41,273 nt of DNA from Bacillota bacterium (GTDB lineage Bacteria; Bacillota; Clostridia; Lachnospirales; Lachnospiraceae), in NCBI GenBank assembly GCA_023387655.1, contig JAEWHR010000076.1:1-41273 (forward strand). The letters are read 5' to 3'. Shown here in pieces: positions 26,383-35,280 of this stretch. A program made the translations under genes and the position numbers. The notes beneath the pieces were generated by a model. It saw only the letters and a list, made by a program, of their open reading frames with translations. It searched no databases and was not told the origin of the DNA. Each line of letters begins with the position of its first letter. Positions within the stretch are counted from its first letter, which is position 1.

Positions 26383-27056
26383 ACAATTTTAATTCCCCCA
26401 ATCAATTGATCTGTGCGGCTTAAAATAGTCTCGATGCATAGCTTGGCCTTTTTATCCATAGTAAACATACTAGGATATTTATGTCCAGCCCGATGCATAT
26501 CGCTACCCACTGCTACTACTTTCTCACCGCTTATAATATCTCTCAATCTCTTCCGTTTCCATCTAGAACATAAACATTCCATAGTAATCTCGAGATCACA
26601 TCCTAGCTCAACCAATAGTTTTCTTTGTACTTTTGTATAACGATTGCAGTGTGCCATTACGATATGTAGTAACTCCATTTGACTCAACTGCTGTAGAGTA
26701 GCAACAATCTCATGATTCCATTCATAAAAGGGTAATTCAATTAGGATACAATTTGTACCCTCTATGCATAACCGTTCTATCCCTGGCATTCGTTCCATTC
26801 CTTTACATAAGAGTACCTCACATCCTAGTAGTACCTTTGGCCCTCCTGTTAACGCACCATTGAATAACTGGTAGGCATTCGCTCTTCGTTTTAGAAAAGC
26901 CTCTATACTCTCACAATGAGGATAGAAATGAGGTGTTGCAATTACTATTTCAACTCCTGCATTCCTCATCTTCTCAATCATAAGCAATGACTCTTGGACT
27001 GAATTGCTCCCATCATCCATCTCAGGTAATATATGCGTATGGAAATCTATGTACAT
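26379..27056 (-). CDS. PHP-family tyrosine-protein phosphatase (CpsB/Wzb-like)
   Basis: A 225-residue metal-dependent phosphatase. MYIDFHTHILPEMDDGSNSV gives the H-x-H metal site at residues 6 and 8; VIATPHFYPH and HIVMAHCNRY and the final VAVGSDMHRAG complete the PHP metal ligands. It removes phosphate from the tyrosine tail of the kinase encoded just upstream, resetting the polymerisation cycle. The ATG at 27056 is chosen over a longer frame because TAGGAG precedes it and because it begins exactly at the family N-terminus. Confidence 0.9.
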   Translation of the reverse strand: MYIDFHTHILPEMDDGSNSVQESLLMIEKMRNAGVEIVIATPHFYPHCESIEAFLKRRANAYQLFNGALTGGPKVLLGCEVLLCKGMERMPGIERLCIEGTNCILIELPFYEWNHEIVATLQQLSQMELLHIVMAHCNRYTKVQRKLLVELGCDLEITMECLCSRWKRKRLRDIISGEKVVAVGSDMHRAGHKYPSMFTMDKKAKLCIETILSRTDQLIGGIKIV

Positions 27057-27063
27057 CTCACTC

Positions 27064-28521
27064 CTATCCCCTAAGAAAAGTCGCTGGTATCTCACCTCGT
27101 TTTTTATCTAATTTCCTTTTCTTCTTAGATTCTTCATTCAAACACCCGTATCCGTAATAATTCTTGTAGATATATTCTCCCTTTTTAGGTTCTAACCCAT
27201 TATATATGAAACATACCACCTCGATATCCATTTGTTCAAATGCTTGAACCACCTTCTTCTCTACCGTTAGTTTGCTTACATCCTCCCGTACCACAATAAT
27301 ATATCCAGAACTGCACTTATCCAACAACATGGCATCTGCCACTATGCCAACTGGCGAAGTATCAATAAAGATATAATCAAATTGTTCCTTCATCTGCTCT
27401 AGTAACAGTGTAAATCTTGTGGAACCAATCAGCTCCGCTGGATTCTCAGGAATCTGCCCTGCTGGTAACAGGGATAAATTCTCAGTAGCTGTTGGAAGTA
27501 AAGTAACCTCGTCCAAAATACCTGATAAATATTGATTCAGACCTTCCTCTGTAAACTCCATATTTAGCTGAACATTAACACATGGATTTCGCAAGTCTGC
27601 ATCGATAAGTAATACTTTTTTTCCAAGTTGGGCAAAAGAGATTGCTATATTTATGCAATTTAATGTCTTTCCATCACTTTGTTCTGCACTTGTTACCACA
27701 TAAGTGGGACACTTTTGTCCATTCTCAATTCCCAATAGATTCATTCGAATGGAATTATAAGACTCTTTTACTGCAAATGGGCTGCTCATTTTTAATATTT
27801 TATCTACCTTAACTCTCCTCGATAGATCGTGCATCATTGGCACCTCTCCAAGAATAGGAATGGTAAATATATCTTCTATTTCACTTTTCTTACGAATTGT
27901 TGTATCCAATAAACCCAAGAATAAGAATAATACAACAGACAATACACCTCCAACTACGACACCAATCAGGCTATACTTCGTTACATCGGTTGATGTATAT
28001 GGCACTACGGGAAGCGTTGCATAATCAATAACTTCTACCCCACCTGATTTCACTACTCTAGCAATCTCCGCAGGTGCTATTTCTGCTACAGCATTGGCCA
28101 CTTGCATTGCAATAAAAGGGTCCAGATTATAAACATTAATATGAAATACCGCCGTATCCTTAATTGCACTTGCACTAATCATGGAGTTTAGCGCATCCAC
28201 GGAGTAACCTAAGTCTAACTTCTCATTGATTTTACTTAAAACCGTATCACTTTTTAATACAAGCATATAGCTTGGTACTAGATTCTTAGCCATGGCAAAA
28301 TCAGCACTTGTTACATTTGCTGATGTGTTATCTAGGTAACTTGGATTACTATACACATATAGTGATGTCTTTGCTATATAGAGAGATACACCATGGCTAA
28401 ATCCATAGTAACCCAATGCACCCCCGCCGATTGCTGCGAATAGTAATATCAGCAACAATCTTCTTTTTAAGATCCAACCGATTCTATCTAACCGAAAATT
28501 ATATATTATTGTCTCTACCAT
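27064..28521 (-). CDS. Fused Wzz/CpsC chain-length regulator and BY-kinase
   Basis: A 485-residue protein. Membrane segments near residues 22-42 and 184-204 frame a Wzz-type external domain. The cytoplasmic part is a bacterial tyrosine kinase: Walker A SAEQSDGKT (278-286), Walker A' VLLIDADLR (303-311), Walker B YIFIDTSP (383-390), and a tyrosine cluster at 450, 452, 455, 456 and 458. After the cluster comes a basic tail of about 25 residues (SKKKRKLDKKRGE). Gram-positives usually encode the two halves as separate proteins, while the fused form is usual in Gram-negatives, though it occurs in some Clostridia. Next gene is the cognate phosphatase. Confidence 0.92.
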   Translation of the reverse strand: MVETIIYNFRLDRIGWILKRRLLLILLFAAIGGGALGYYGFSHGVSLYIAKTSLYVYSNPSYLDNTSANVTSADFAMAKNLVPSYMLVLKSDTVLSKINEKLDLGYSVDALNSMISASAIKDTAVFHINVYNLDPFIAMQVANAVAEIAPAEIARVVKSGGVEVIDYATLPVVPYTSTDVTKYSLIGVVVGGVLSVVLFLFLGLLDTTIRKKSEIEDIFTIPILGEVPMMHDLSRRVKVDKILKMSSPFAVKESYNSIRMNLLGIENGQKCPTYVVTSAEQSDGKTLNCINIAISFAQLGKKVLLIDADLRNPCVNVQLNMEFTEEGLNQYLSGILDEVTLLPTATENLSLLPAGQIPENPAELIGSTRFTLLLEQMKEQFDYIFIDTSPVGIVADAMLLDKCSSGYIIVVREDVSKLTVEKKVVQAFEQMDIEVVCFIYNGLEPKKGEYIYKNYYGYGCLNEESKKKRKLDKKRGEIPATFLRG

Positions 28522-28576
28522 CTTCTTTACGCCCTTTCAAAATGCCAGTTTATTTTTACTTCAGCTGTATCAAATT

Positions 28577-29743
28577 CTACATATGAAAATCTAAGTTCAT
28601 CTCTTTGTATATTCTTTGTATGCTATGTATGGTTGCGGTATCCACCGACCTTAGTAATTCTCTCTTGTGTATTCCCTTATGTGCAAATATCCCACCAAAC
28701 GCTCGAAGACACCATGCAACTGGTAGCAAAAATGGAGCCTCTTCTAACCACAGATAATAATCCTTCATATAACTATGTGGTGGAAAGTAGTACCATTTCT
28801 TTAGTTGTAACTTACTAATCTTATCTCCTAATATCTTTTCATTACCAAACTTATTCCAAATTCCATTTTGGTCCAACCCATATATTCCACAATTCATAAG
28901 GTATTCAAATAAATGGTCATAAAATTCCGTACCTTCTTCGCCTGCAAGCCAAATGTTCGTAAGCTTCTCCATGTGTATTACAAACTGAGTTAAACCACAC
29001 TTTTCAAATTCTCTCTTCATGTACTCTTCATCGAACGAATTATGGAATCTCTTACGATATACATAGATATCTACCAGGTTTCGTATACCACAACCGCGCT
29101 TATAAAAATGCTTCGCCATGTGTGCAACCATATAAATATAAAAATCCTCTTTCGACAACTCATAGGTTACTCTATATCCTTCTTTTCTATGACTACGTTC
29201 AAAAGTTCCAAAATAACTCGACTGTCCTCCATCTACCTTAGCATCGTACAGACACCGATGAACTTCAACCATGAGTACTGATTGTTTCAGATAAATATCA
29301 TGATGGGATTCTTTCTCCACAAATTCATATTGCAGCTCCTGTAAAATGCACTGTACACGGTCCATATCACAATCTTGAACTAGAATATCGATATCACCCA
29401 TCTCTCTCATCTCTGGCTCTGGATAATACGTTCGTAAGATTGCCCCCTTCATGGGTTGATTCTTAACCATGGCTTCCTCAAATGCTTGTGAAATCTTTGT
29501 TAGCTCATTTCCCTGTGACATAGAAATAATGGTTTTTGTTAGTAGGATTTTCTTGCATTTATATCGTTGTTCCTCGGATAGCTCTAATTGTAGCAATGCC
29601 CGAAAAATAATTCCGTCCATCGAATTACGGGTAGATACATCAAATATCTGTTCAAATGTTGTGTTGTTTGGAATTGGCTTCGGTGGTTTTTTTTCAATCT
29701 GTGATAATACCAAATTTGCTAAATATTCTGCTACAGTTGTCAT
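28577..29743 (-). CDS. Nucleotidyltransferase-like protein (NTP_transf_5 family)
   Basis: A 388-residue protein with the nucleotidyltransferase-fold signature QPMKGAILRTYYPEP (97-110) and MREMGDIDILVQ (112-123), the GDIDIL acidic motif, followed by HDIYLKQSVLMVEVHRCLYD. Homologues occur in both polysaccharide and lasso peptide clusters. In the pseudomycoidin lasso cluster a protein of this type is reported to add sugar to the phosphorylated peptide. Here it is about 15 kb from the lasso genes but on the same strand of the same locus, so either a polysaccharide or a peptide role is possible. The start has TAGGAG upstream. Confidence 0.8.
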   Translation of the reverse strand: MTTVAEYLANLVLSQIEKKPPKPIPNNTTFEQIFDVSTRNSMDGIIFRALLQLELSEEQRYKCKKILLTKTIISMSQGNELTKISQAFEEAMVKNQPMKGAILRTYYPEPEMREMGDIDILVQDCDMDRVQCILQELQYEFVEKESHHDIYLKQSVLMVEVHRCLYDAKVDGGQSSYFGTFERSHRKEGYRVTYELSKEDFYIYMVAHMAKHFYKRGCGIRNLVDIYVYRKRFHNSFDEEYMKREFEKCGLTQFVIHMEKLTNIWLAGEEGTEFYDHLFEYLMNCGIYGLDQNGIWNKFGNEKILGDKISKLQLKKWYYFPPHSYMKDYYLWLEEAPFLLPVAWCLRAFGGIFAHKGIHKRELLRSVDTATIHSIQRIYKEMNLDFHM

Positions 29744-29754
29744 ACATCATTACT

Positions 29755-29940
29755 CCTACTTTAACTTTTTTCTTTGATTCACTTTATTCTTTGTTTCTCT
29801 GTTTTCTTAATTTTTATTTTCTTTTTTTGTACTCTTTCATTCTCTTTGTTCAAATTTATTTCATACTCTTTTTCATATCTATATCATATTCTTTGTTCCT
29901 ATTTTTATCTATTCTTGACTATTTACACATTTCAACGTAA
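29755..29940. other. Strand-asymmetric purine/pyrimidine tract between genes
   Basis: The gap between the nucleotidyltransferase-like gene and the CotH gene is almost free of G on the plus strand (about 8 G in 180 bases), so the minus-strand RNA is A/G-rich and nearly free of C. The element CAAAGA recurs four times on the minus strand. No gene or hairpin is visible in it. Confidence 0.5.
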
Positions 29941-29946
29941 TCTTAG

Positions 29947-32391
29947 TTATTTAGCAGCAAACTCTGCAGTTATAATAGTTCCCATGTCACTTAACTTAAC
30001 CTCGATGTACGGACTGGTGGCATCTCCAATGATTTCACCATTGGTAACCCTCCACCCTATAAACTGTTCTCCTTGCACTGGAATAGCCTTAACCCCAACA
30101 GAATAATCAGAATAATAATGTCCACTCCATCTCGCATTCTCATCCAGTTCTAGTAACGAAGAATTCATTTGTACCGCGCTTCCCTTTGAGCTAGTTATTT
30201 CAACTGTTACCTGATCTAATGTCCCTTGCAACCCAAAGGTCTCAGCAAGATACACTGCTATGTAATCCATTCGATTACTAAAGTAATCCACTAAGGACTG
30301 TATCCCATGTTTTAACATATCAGCAGTGGACGTATTATAATATCTCATATACTGATAGATATATGCAGCTTCCTTCTCCTCGTACAACTCACTTAGCTTT
30401 TGACTCGTCGTCCGTTTGGATAGACTTGTATTTGCAATATCAAGAAACGATAGGACAAATTGCTCTCGGAATTCTGGATTCTTAAGCAGTGATTGAAAAA
30501 TAACATCCAATTGCATTGAACTACTTTTGAATGTATTCATTCGATATCCCGTAATGGCATCAATTCCTGTGGATTGATCCATTCCGCTCAACATCCATCG
30601 CCACTTCCCATCCTCATATGTATTCTCCGATTGGGTTCGTGATCTCCACATATAACAATTCGTATCCATCCATTGGCTGTTCCCGGTATAGATCCCTATG
30701 CTATAACAATCAATAAAACTTTGAATATCTACCATTTGCTTTACTGTTTCATATGATTCTTGGTTGGACATATCCTTATTTTGAAACATCCAAAGAAGTT
30801 GATCCATATAGATTTGATCCATACTATTTTCTGTCACTTTGTTATGAGCAAGAACTACATTGTCTGCCTTGACCCCATATGTTTCCTCAATAAATGCGGT
30901 ACTATAAGGTTGTGCCGCGTTGTAGATTCCCCAGTACTCACCATCCAAGAATACTATGCACTGTGCCGACGTTTGTGTTGCTATATTACGATTCTTTACC
31001 AATTCCTGTATAAAAGTCTCTCTAAGCTTTAAATCATAATCATATCCACCGTTACTTAGCAGCAACTTATTTGCGTCCATGAACCCTAAGTCTAGCCTGC
31101 CAAAGAAAGAATTGTTTACATCCTTTATTTGATTCCAACTAAACATCAAGCTCTTTTGTGCATTATTTACACCCGCATCTGTGAAAATACTCATTTGAAT
31201 ATCATTCGACTGAATCATGCCAGAATTATACTCATATAACTGTACTTTTCCATTGCAGAGCCAATTTTCTAAATAGTTAGCTTTATCCAATATAGACACA
31301 TTGAAATCTTCCGACGTAATGAATGCTTCTTCATAAACTCTGCCCATTACATAGATTCCCTTCCAATAATCATATAAATTACTTGGGTCTGTAATGATAG
31401 AGAGTATAGGTAGGGACTCATATCCTCTTTTCTTTTGAAATCCAACGAAATACGTAGCCGATACTGTCTCACTTTGTTTTCCTTTTTGATCTATTCCAAT
31501 GGCACGAACGATGGCTGCCTTGTCAACCTTTTGATCCGGACTTGTAACACCAGTTAATGAGATATCCATCCTATTGGCATATACGTTATCATTGCCACTA
31601 GCATCCTGAATCCAGATTGGTTCAAAATAGCGTAGAGACTGTTCTGTTGGATCACTGCCATCTAAGGTGTAATAAATCGTGGTTCCTTCCTTTGCGAACA
31701 TTGTCAGTAAGAAACCCTCATCATAAAAACCACTTGCCATACTGAATACTGGATATGATTTCATAACCTGTGGCACAGATTGATTGCTTTTCATTTTACT
31801 TGGAGTAAGATATGCATATGATTGCACTCCATCTTGGATTCTTCCATATGACTCTCCTTTCGTTAAGACAGAGAGGTACATCTTATCCAATTCATCACTC
31901 ATAGGGTTATAAAGGTAAATTGTCTGCATCTCACCAAAAGATAGCTGGAATCCTGCATGCAACTCTTGAATATCATTTGCGGTAAGGCTCAATACCACAT
32001 AATCCTTTGCAGTTATTACAACTTCCTTTGAAAATACGTATTCCTTATCTCCCACTGTAATTCGATACCCCGCAAGGGATACATCCAGATCACTTGGATT
32101 ATAGAACTCTATATAATCATGTTTGATTTCTGATATTTTATTGGGATTGGTGCGACATACTTCGTTAATCACAATGGAATCATTCGCAATTAACTGCGCA
32201 GCTTCTTGCTGTTGTTCCATCTGCCGCTCTCTGCTTAATTGTGCCATGGCATTCTGACTATCCCGTTGTTGTTTATTTGAATAAAATAAGAATGCCCCAA
32301 ACGCTACAAATGCACAAATTGTTATTAGTAGAGTTGCCATTGTTCTTAATGGAACTCGTCTATGTGTCCTATATGCGTAATCTCTCTTCAT
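29947..32391 (-). CDS. Membrane-anchored CotH-kinase protein with lamin-tail and chitobiase-like domains
   Basis: An 814-residue protein. A signal anchor (about 18-38) is followed by a coiled Gln-rich linker, a lamin-tail-like domain (about 72-175; SIVINEVCRTNPN, DYIEFYNPSDLDVSLAGYRI), a CHB_HEX-like fold (about 220-315; TTIYYTLDGSDPTEQSL), then a CotH region (about 325-690; LPILSIITDPSNLYDY, VFLDGEYWGIYN, WRWMLSGMDQSTG) and a final bacterial repeat (IPVQGEQFIGWRV). CotH proteins of spores are atypical protein kinases; extracellular members are less understood. The ATG at 32391 follows GGAGGAAGA, so ten upstream codons are dropped. It may modify the cell surface or the polymer. Confidence 0.85.
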   Translation of the reverse strand: MKRDYAYRTHRRVPLRTMATLLITICAFVAFGAFLFYSNKQQRDSQNAMAQLSRERQMEQQQEAAQLIANDSIVINEVCRTNPNKISEIKHDYIEFYNPSDLDVSLAGYRITVGDKEYVFSKEVVITAKDYVVLSLTANDIQELHAGFQLSFGEMQTIYLYNPMSDELDKMYLSVLTKGESYGRIQDGVQSYAYLTPSKMKSNQSVPQVMKSYPVFSMASGFYDEGFLLTMFAKEGTTIYYTLDGSDPTEQSLRYFEPIWIQDASGNDNVYANRMDISLTGVTSPDQKVDKAAIVRAIGIDQKGKQSETVSATYFVGFQKKRGYESLPILSIITDPSNLYDYWKGIYVMGRVYEEAFITSEDFNVSILDKANYLENWLCNGKVQLYEYNSGMIQSNDIQMSIFTDAGVNNAQKSLMFSWNQIKDVNNSFFGRLDLGFMDANKLLLSNGGYDYDLKLRETFIQELVKNRNIATQTSAQCIVFLDGEYWGIYNAAQPYSTAFIEETYGVKADNVVLAHNKVTENSMDQIYMDQLLWMFQNKDMSNQESYETVKQMVDIQSFIDCYSIGIYTGNSQWMDTNCYMWRSRTQSENTYEDGKWRWMLSGMDQSTGIDAITGYRMNTFKSSSMQLDVIFQSLLKNPEFREQFVLSFLDIANTSLSKRTTSQKLSELYEEKEAAYIYQYMRYYNTSTADMLKHGIQSLVDYFSNRMDYIAVYLAETFGLQGTLDQVTVEITSSKGSAVQMNSSLLELDENARWSGHYYSDYSVGVKAIPVQGEQFIGWRVTNGEIIGDATSPYIEVKLSDMGTIITAEFAAK

Positions 32392-32421
32392 TCTTCCTCC
32401 ACTATGGATACTACTCTTCAA

Positions 32422-33651
32422 TTAATCTCGATAATACAAGTCTCTTGTATACACCTTCTCTATAACATCCGCAAGTTCTGACTGATATCGATTCGCAATA
32501 ATCACATCTGTCTGTTGCTTAAACTCTTCTAGATTGCGAATAACTTTACTTCCAAAGAACTCATCTTCCTTTAGGCTTGGTTCATAGATTAGTATCTTGG
32601 CCCCCTTTGCCTTCACTCTCTTCATAACACCTTGAATACTCGATTGTCTGAAATTATCCGATCCCATTTTCATGATCAAACGGTAAACACCAACCACAAC
32701 AGGGTGACCAGAAATACCACCTCTTCCCCTGTTTTCTGCATAATACCCCGCCTTCTCCAATGCTCGATCTGCAATAAAATCCTTCCTGGTGCTGTTTGCT
32801 GCAACAATTGCAGCTATAATATTCTCCGGAATATCTGAATAGTTTGCAAGTAATTGCTTTGTATCCTTTGGTAAGCAATAACCTCCATAACCAAAGGAAG
32901 GATTGTTATAGTGGGAACCGATTCTTGGATCCAACCCCACACCTTCTATAATCTCCCTAGTACTCAGTCCTCTAAGTTCTGCATAGGTATCTAACTCATT
33001 AAAAAAGCTTACCCGTAATGCAAGATAGGTATTTGAAAATAATTTGACTGCTTCTGCTTCCGTAGGATTAATGATTAATGTTGGAATATCCTGCTTGATG
33101 GCTCCTTGTTCCAACAAACCAGCGAATTCTCTGGCCTTCTTGACCAACCATGGCTCCTCTTTTTGCACCCCGACAATAATACGAGAAGGATACAGATTAT
33201 CATACAAAGCATGTCCCTCTCTCAAGAATTCTGGAGAGAAAAGAATACGATTTGTATGATACTTTTTTCGAATTGTTAATGTATATCCTACTGGCACTGT
33301 ACTTTTGATTACAATAACCCCATGTGTATTCATATTTAGTACTAACTCAATGACAGACTCAACAGAAGACGTATCAAAGTAGTTTCTCTTTGGATCATAA
33401 TTCGTCGGTGTTGCAATGATAATATAATCTGCATCTTTATATGCAGAAACTGCATCTGTCGTTGCTTTTAGTTGCAACCCTTTGTCCTTAAGATATTCCT
33501 CAATCTCATTATCTATAATTGGAGATATTCTAGCATTTAACATCTCCACTCTTTCCTCATTCACATCCACTGCACATACCTCATGATTCTGTGCAAGTAG
33601 GATTGCATTTGACAATCCTACATATCCAATTCCCGCTACCACTATCTTCAT
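32422..33651 (-). CDS. ugd: UDP-glucose 6-dehydrogenase (nucleotide sugar dehydrogenase)
   Basis: A 409-residue NAD-dependent enzyme that oxidises UDP-glucose to UDP-glucuronic acid in the cytoplasm. The dinucleotide fold KIVVAGIGYVGLSNAILLAQ (GIGYVG at 7-12), KSTVPVG (116-122), SPEFLREG (139-146), the catalytic cysteine C259 in GYGGYCLPKDTKQ and the C-terminal UDP-binding region are all present. Closely related dehydrogenases use UDP-N-acetylmannosamine or UDP-GalNAc, but the sequence fits the short Ugd class (about 390-410 residues). It supplies an acidic sugar for the polymer. It is divergent from the metallophosphoesterase with about 160 bases between. Confidence 0.9.
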   Translation of the reverse strand: MKIVVAGIGYVGLSNAILLAQNHEVCAVDVNEERVEMLNARISPIIDNEIEEYLKDKGLQLKATTDAVSAYKDADYIIIATPTNYDPKRNYFDTSSVESVIELVLNMNTHGVIVIKSTVPVGYTLTIRKKYHTNRILFSPEFLREGHALYDNLYPSRIIVGVQKEEPWLVKKAREFAGLLEQGAIKQDIPTLIINPTEAEAVKLFSNTYLALRVSFFNELDTYAELRGLSTREIIEGVGLDPRIGSHYNNPSFGYGGYCLPKDTKQLLANYSDIPENIIAAIVAANSTRKDFIADRALEKAGYYAENRGRGGISGHPVVVGVYRLIMKMGSDNFRQSSIQGVMKRVKAKGAKILIYEPSLKEDEFFGSKVIRNLEEFKQQTDVIIANRYQSELADVIEKVYTRDLYYRD

Positions 33652-33751
33652 TATTCACCTCATTATTTTATCTAAAACTTTTTCTGTCTTATCCATTTTT
33701 CTGGAATCCATTTTACTTGTGATATTACATTGTCCATGTATATGTAATTAT

Positions 33752-33780
33752 TTGACATTTATTTGTTCTTATAATAAAAT
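33752..33780 (+). promoter_or_regulatory. Sigma-A promoter for the metallophosphoesterase gene
   Basis: TTGACA (33752-33757), 17 bases, TAAAAT (33775-33780), about 30 bases before the start codon on plus. The opposing ugd promoter must share this 160-base gap but no consensus match was found for it. Confidence 0.6.
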
Positions 33781-33812
33781 GCAAGATATAATTCTATCTA
33801 ACGGAGGTTCTT

Positions 33813-34604
33813 ATGAGACGAAATCGGAAGTTGCGCTTTGCTTTCCTTCTATGTATATTAATTACACTCGCACTATACATTGTATTTGGATTCCTAAATC
33901 CTCTTACCACAACATACTACGACTATATCAGCGCAAAGCTTCCCACTTCCTTTAATGGTTATAAGATTGTTATGATCTCCGATTTACACTGTGCATCTTT
34001 TGGAGACAAACAAATAGATCTGATTACCAAGATTCAATCTAGTAAACCAGACCTTATTGTCTTAACTGGTGATACGGCGGATACTAGTCATTCCATGAAT
34101 CCCCTTGTTGACCTTCTTGATGGAATTAAGAACATCGCTCCCATCTACGCAATCACTGGCAATCATGATAACTATGATAAGTCCTTACGAGAGTTATATA
34201 AAGCATATGGTATTCCTTTGCTTCAAACTGGTATGAAAATTCCCATCAGCACTGCCACAGATACCATATATCTCTATGGTGCTAATTTCTACGAAAGCAT
34301 TCAAACATCCGATTTGGACACAACTGTTTTTAATATTTTACTTCATCATAGCTCCGAGGCTTTTGGCTACACGAAAGTATTGGGATTTGACCTTATTCTT
34401 TCTGGACATGGTCATGGAGGTGTTATTCGTCTGCCTTTGATTGGTGGTTTAATAGGTAATAGTGGCTTCCTTCCTGATTATGATTATGGAGTCTATACTT
34501 CCGGTACCTCAACCATGATAGCAAGTGCAGGACTTGGTGATGCCAAAGTTCCAAGATTTCATAATCCCCCCGAAATTGTTTTAATTACTCTATGGAGTAA
34601 GTGA
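33813..34604 (+). CDS. Membrane-anchored calcineurin-like metallophosphoesterase
   Basis: A 263-residue protein with one N-terminal membrane segment (about 8-28). Metal-ligand motifs are complete: SDLHCA (56-61), LTGDTAD (84-90), TGNHDNYD (115-122), LLHHS and SGHGHGG (about 198-204). It resembles YkuE-type phosphoesterases, some of which act on UDP-diacylglucosamine or on lipid-linked substrates. It runs against the locus, and its last 15 bases overlap the 3' end of the signal peptidase gene. GGAGG precedes the ATG. The active site could be on either face; substrate unknown. Confidence 0.88.
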   Translation: MRRNRKLRFAFLLCILITLALYIVFGFLNPLTTTYYDYISAKLPTSFNGYKIVMISDLHCASFGDKQIDLITKIQSSKPDLIVLTGDTADTSHSMNPLVDLLDGIKNIAPIYAITGNHDNYDKSLRELYKAYGIPLLQTGMKIPISTATDTIYLYGANFYESIQTSDLDTTVFNILLHHSSEAFGYTKVLGFDLILSGHGHGGVIRLPLIGGLIGNSGFLPDYDYGVYTSGTSTMIASAGLGDAKVPRFHNPPEIVLITLWSK

Positions 34605-35165
34605 TTTTAGTTTCTTCTTCACTTTTGCAATTCTTTTAATAATATGTAAGCCAATTGGTCGAAACAGCCTTAGCCAAAGCCAAAGCAAAGACACCCAACG
34701 ATACCAATAGGAATTACAATCTATCACCTTATTCTTACGATGAATCTGGGTCACTATTCCCAATATCTGATTTTGACTCAATGGACCTTCTACCACAGTC
34801 TGATTATCTCCTACCATATAGTATTCTTGCTTTTGAATACGATAAATTCGATGAAGGACATGGATTCCATTTTCTCTTCGATACCAAACCACATCCCCCT
34901 TCTTAAGTCTCGTTGGTGGACTAGATAATACTACTTCATCTCTTCCTCCAACGATAAACGGGCACATGCTACTGCCACTGGGCATTATTCTATACTGTTT
35001 TCTCTGCTTTAAGCATTCTTGTATTAACGACATCCATTCATCTGCATAAATTATCTGGCTTTTCTCGGTATCTGCTTTTATATTTTGTAACATTCTTTTG
35101 CATTCTCCCCTATACAAAGTACATTTACTACCGGTATGTACCTTCACAACTTTTAATTTCTTCAT
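34590..35165 (-). CDS. Signal peptidase I-like protein, SipW/ER type
   Basis: A 191-residue S26-family protein. The serine is S66 in MPSGSSMCPF and the second conserved block HVLHRIYRI gives H105 in place of lysine, the Ser-His form of SipW and eukaryotic signal peptidases. MVGDNQTVVEGPL is the third family block. A hydrophobic C-terminal segment (about 155-170) anchors it; the expected N-terminal anchor is absent. SipW-type enzymes usually serve a few dedicated exported proteins such as biofilm components. Candidates here are the CotH and beta-helix proteins. The ATG is preceded by AAGGTAGTGA; a downstream in-frame ATG is possible. Confidence 0.8.
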   Translation of the reverse strand: MKKLKVVKVHTGSKCTLYRGECKRMLQNIKADTEKSQIIYADEWMSLIQECLKQRKQYRIMPSGSSMCPFIVGGRDEVVLSSPPTRLKKGDVVWYRRENGIHVLHRIYRIQKQEYYMVGDNQTVVEGPLSQNQILGIVTQIHRKNKVIDCNSYWYRWVSLLWLWLRLFRPIGLHIIKRIAKVKKKLKSLTP

Positions 35166-35280
35166 TCACTACCTTCAAATATTTTTATTTTTTCTATCAT
35201 TTTTGTTATATTCATATCTATTTTCATATAATCTTGTATAATTACTATATCGATTGATTTTATAGACTTAGTCCTTCGGC

